A stretch of 50,554 bases of DNA, from contig JAHLFN010000010.1 in NCBI GenBank assembly GCA_018883725.1, positions 1-50,554 on the forward strand. Direction: 5' to 3'. Below the pieces are notes generated by a model. The model saw only the letters and a program-made list of their open reading frames with translations. It had not been told where the DNA came from and made no database searches. Both the position numbers and the translations under genes were made by a program. The stretch's first letter is position 1, and each line of letters starts with the position of its first letter. The stretch comes from Candidatus Fusobacterium pullicola. GTDB taxonomy: Bacteria; Fusobacteriota; Fusobacteriia; Fusobacteriales; Fusobacteriaceae. Below are positions 48,044-50,554 of this stretch, one piece after another.

Positions 48044-48084
48044 AAATGCTGGAAAGAAAGTTTTTCTTTTTGGCGTTTTTTTTT
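48044..48084 (+). terminator. Terminator of the AAA_14/DUF4143 gene
   Basis: A stem of about 15 pairs (48044-48058 with 48064-48078, several G-U) with a 5-nt loop, ending in a T9 run (48076-48084). Confidence 0.7.
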
Positions 48085-48087
48085 AAT

Positions 48088-48140
48088 AAAAAAGGTATAG
48101 AGTACTTAAAATTTTTTCAAATTTCTAATACAATATACCT
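48088..48140 (-). terminator. Probable terminator of the alpha-galactosidase gene
   Basis: AGGTATA (48093-48099) pairs with TATACCT (48134-48140). On the minus strand it runs into T6 (48088-48093), and an inner AAATTT/AAATTT pairing fills part of the loop. It faces the plus-strand terminator directly, as expected between convergent genes. Confidence 0.5.
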
Positions 48141-48213
48141 ATGCATAAATTAATTCATAATAATCACAATAACATATGTTTTAATTTAGTCAATATCTAT
48201 TTCTAGTTTTTCA

Positions 48214-50457
48214 TTATTTACTTTTTAATATAAATATAGTTGAATCAAAGTCATTTGATTTTCTAGTTCCATCTAATACTTGTCCAGAAGAAGGGTCAGT
48301 AGTTAGTAATCCTAAATTCATTAATTCATCTCCAAAAGCATGTTTTGTAGCAACTTCATTTGGATTATTTAAGTTAGCTATTGAGTATTCAAACTCAGGA
48401 TTTAAACCTTGTAATTTAACTCTTCTATAAGCACAGTTTACATCATTAAGAACTTTATAGTATCCAACTAGAGCTGTTTTTTGATCTTTAGATACAGCCA
48501 TCCAAGAAACGATATTACTATTAAATGGACTTAATAAACGATAGAAAGTACCAAATTGGAAGATCTCTCTATATTCTTTAAAGAATTTTACCTGTTCACG
48601 AACTTTAGCATGTTCCTCTTCACTTAATTTACTCATGTCAAGCTCATATCCAAAAGCACCAAAGAAAGCTACATTAGCACGAGTTTCAATAGGAGTCATA
48701 CGTTGAAGTTGGTGGTTAGGTGTTACAGAAACATGAGCTCCCATTGATGAAACAGGGTAAACCATAGAAGTTCCATATTGGATTTTTAATCTCTCTACAG
48801 CATCTGTATCATCACTTGTCCAACATTGAGGTGCATAGTAAAGCATAGCTGCATCAAATCTAGCTCCTCCACTTGAACAAGATTCAAATAGTATATGAGG
48901 GAATTCAGTAGTTAATCTTTCATAAAGATCATAAACTCCTAATACATATCTATGGAAAACTTCTCCTTGTCTTTCTGGAGGAAGAGCTGGAGAATAACAC
49001 TCAGTTAAGCAACGGTTCATATCCCATTTAATATATGAAATTTTAGAGTTTCTAATAACTTCAGCCATCATATTGTAGATATAGTCAACAACCTCTTTTC
49101 TAGAGTAGTCAAGAACAAATTGGTTTCTTCCGTGAGATTGGTGACGTCCAGGAACATGTAAAATCCAATCAGGATATTTACGGAAAAGGTCACTATTTTT
49201 ATTTACCATTTCAGGCTCAAACCAAAGTCCGAATTTCATTCCAAGTTCCTCTATTTTATGAGATAACCCTTCAACACCATCTTGTAATTTATCTCTATTT
49301 GAGAACCAATCTCCAAGTCCTTGGTGGTCATCATTTCTAGTTCCAAACCAACCATCATCAAGTACGAATAATTCTATTCCATCATTTTTAGCTGCTTTAG
49401 CAATATTTAATATTTTTTCATCATCGAAATCAAAGTATGTACCTTCCCAGTTATTTACAAGTATAGGTCTAACTTTATCTCTCCATTCTCCTCTAGCAAG
49501 TCTTTTTCCAAACAGGTTATGGAAAGTTTGGCTCATTGTATTAAGACCAGAAGTAGAGTAAACCATTACAGCTTCTGGAGTTTGAAACTCTTCGTTAGAT
49601 GCTAAGTGCCAAGTGAATCCAAAAGGATTTATTCCCATAGAAACACGAGTTACATCATAAGTATCAACCTCTATTTGAGCTAAGAAGTTACCACTATAAA
49701 CTAAGCTAAATCCAATAGCCTCTCCTAAAGTTTCAGTAGTTTCAGGACGTTTTAAAGCTATAAATGGGTTATGATTGTTACTTGAAATTCCTTTTGTACT
49801 GCTGATGGCTTGGATTCCCATCTCTAATTTACGAGTTTTTATGTAACGCTCTCTAGACCAAGCTCCAGAAAGGTGTATCCATTCATAATCATAATCAGGT
49901 AGATCTAAGTTTAAGCTAAGAGCTCTTGTTAAATCAACAGCTTCAGTACCTAAGTTTCTAAATCTTGCATTTCTAGTGATAGCATCAAAATCTTTAAAAA
50001 TTGTATAAGATAGAGTAAGCTCTACTTGTGTAACTTTATCTACTAATACAACTTCTAATGTCATAGCTTCATCTTCTGATTCAACATAAGTAGCTGGAAG
50101 ACCTTTTAAAGCTTTTTTACCTTTAAATATGTTGTGAGAAACATATTCAAATTCAGTTATTGTACTTCCGTTCTCTTGTTTTACCTCAAATGCTGGATAT
50201 CTATAGTCTGTAGTTCCATAGCAAGGATACTCTTGTTTAATATGCTCTAATGAGAAAGAATAGTCTTTTTCATAAATGTATTGAGTCATAGGACGATTTT
50301 TAGCTTCTATAAGGTAACCAAAATCATCTTTATGTCTTATTTTTTTTCCAAAGTAAAGTTGTCCAAGTTGTCCATTTCTTAAAACTTTGATAATATAGCT
50401 GATATTATCGTTACAGATATGAAATTCTCTTGTTTTTTCATTAAAAATTATGTTCAT
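48214..50457 (-). CDS. Alpha-galactosidase, GH36
   Basis: A 747-residue GH36 family I alpha-galactosidase, hydrolysing terminal alpha-1,6-galactose in melibiose, raffinose and stachyose. The catalytic nucleophile is Asp479 in 'IKWDMNR', and the acid/base is probably Asp549 in 'SDDTDAVERL', 70 residues later as in characterised bacterial enzymes. 'WFEPEMVNKNSDL', 'LDDGWFG' and 'ESCSSGGARFD' are further signatures. There is no signal peptide, so it acts in the cytoplasm after oligosaccharide uptake. AAGGAG precedes ATG. It is the first minus-strand gene and lies just downstream of the truncated gene at the window edge. Confidence 0.97.
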   Translation of the reverse strand: MNIIFNEKTREFHICNDNISYIIKVLRNGQLGQLYFGKKIRHKDDFGYLIEAKNRPMTQYIYEKDYSFSLEHIKQEYPCYGTTDYRYPAFEVKQENGSTITEFEYVSHNIFKGKKALKGLPATYVESEDEAMTLEVVLVDKVTQVELTLSYTIFKDFDAITRNARFRNLGTEAVDLTRALSLNLDLPDYDYEWIHLSGAWSRERYIKTRKLEMGIQAISSTKGISSNNHNPFIALKRPETTETLGEAIGFSLVYSGNFLAQIEVDTYDVTRVSMGINPFGFTWHLASNEEFQTPEAVMVYSTSGLNTMSQTFHNLFGKRLARGEWRDKVRPILVNNWEGTYFDFDDEKILNIAKAAKNDGIELFVLDDGWFGTRNDDHQGLGDWFSNRDKLQDGVEGLSHKIEELGMKFGLWFEPEMVNKNSDLFRKYPDWILHVPGRHQSHGRNQFVLDYSRKEVVDYIYNMMAEVIRNSKISYIKWDMNRCLTECYSPALPPERQGEVFHRYVLGVYDLYERLTTEFPHILFESCSSGGARFDAAMLYYAPQCWTSDDTDAVERLKIQYGTSMVYPVSSMGAHVSVTPNHQLQRMTPIETRANVAFFGAFGYELDMSKLSEEEHAKVREQVKFFKEYREIFQFGTFYRLLSPFNSNIVSWMAVSKDQKTALVGYYKVLNDVNCAYRRVKLQGLNPEFEYSIANLNNPNEVATKHAFGDELMNLGLLTTDPSSGQVLDGTRKSNDFDSTIFILKSK

Positions 50458-50481
50458 AAAAACTCCTTTATTAAGTAAAAA

Positions 50482-50553
50482 TTAATTGTTGATAGTTTCA
50501 AGTAGAACCTCTTCAGTTCTTTCTTCAGTTTCCTTTGAAGATGTAGTATTATC
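50482..50553 (-). CDS. C-terminal end of an unidentified gene upstream of the alpha-galactosidase gene
   Basis: An open minus-strand frame enters from beyond the window and ends at TAA (50482-50484). The 23 visible residues are charged ('KETEERTEEVLLETINN' at the end). It lies 24 nt before the alpha-galactosidase start, so the two are probably one operon. A sugar transporter would fit that position, but this tail is too short to identify it. Confidence 0.45.
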   Translation of the reverse strand, partial: DNTTSSKETEERTEEVLLETINN

Positions 50554-50554
50554 A

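Noticed and set aside
1-50554. CRISPR arrays, tRNA or rRNA genes, insertion sequences, prophage
   Set aside because: I saw no regularly spaced repeats, no cloverleaf with a CCA-like end, no transposase or phage protein among the frames; a tRNA scan would be decisive.

Overview
The window is strongly AT-rich and gene-dense. Codon use is A/T-ending and AGA-heavy, Shine-Dalgarno sites are strong (AGGAG-like), and promoters are near the TTGACA-17-TATAAT consensus. Kdo synthesis genes (kdsA, arabinose-5-phosphate isomerase) point to an LPS-bearing outer membrane. The remaining content looks clostridial/fusobacterial: split glyQ/glyS, RNase J, Rrf2 regulator, mtaB, DUF1858, AAA_14/DUF4143 ATPase. 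Together this suggests a Fusobacteriota chromosome, probably a Fusobacterium. The GH36 alpha-galactosidase fits a saccharide-using species such as the F. mortiferum group, but the species is inference. Nothing in the window looks like a phage, plasmid, IS element or CRISPR array.

Layout. 1-11.2 kb: tex, a large sensor-kinase-like protein, ileS, lspA, glyQ and glyS, tightly packed. A long hairpin and an orphan PTS EIIC-like membrane protein follow. 12.4-15.1 kb: folate operon folE, folB-folK fusion, GNAT-folP fusion. 15.1-15.6 kb: trxA with its own promoter and terminator. 15.6-19.4 kb: TruA-like/KH fusion, HD protein, radical SAM protein, ung. 19.4-23.1 kb: small exported protein, murE, kdsA, kdsD (peptidoglycan and LPS precursors). 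23.1-23.5 kb: monocistronic DUF1858 gene. 23.6-30.95 kb: DUF445, ruvB, Rrf2, rsmE, mtaB, LytR_C-repeat protein, MreD-like protein, mrdA (PBP2). 31-36.4 kb: rnj, yhbY, DUF212, dxs, HD protein. 36.4-41.3 kb: tlyA, ctp, rsmI, rbgA, nadE, small membrane protein, then a bidirectional terminator. 41.4 kb: possible 32-aa gene on the minus strand. 41.6-46.5 kb: prfA, prmC, queA, rsmD, xseB, ispA. 46.7-48 kb: AAA_14/DUF4143 ATPase. 48.2-50.5 kb, minus strand: alpha-galactosidase and the tail of one more gene.

The genes are mainly housekeeping: translation and rRNA/tRNA modification (ileS, glyQS, prfA, prmC, rsmD/E/I, tlyA, queA, mtaB, rbgA), folate, isoprenoids (dxs, ispA), NAD, and the cell envelope. 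For about 48 kb every confident gene is on the plus strand, mostly overlapping or a few bases apart, so translational coupling is likely. No multi-gene undescribed system is evident. The unusual material is in protein architecture and small intergenic elements: a kinase with Lys at the phospho-His position, a TruA-like/KH fusion, a PrmC with a duplicated N-terminal domain, a GNAT-DHPS fusion, structured intergenic elements, and a possible unannotated microprotein.
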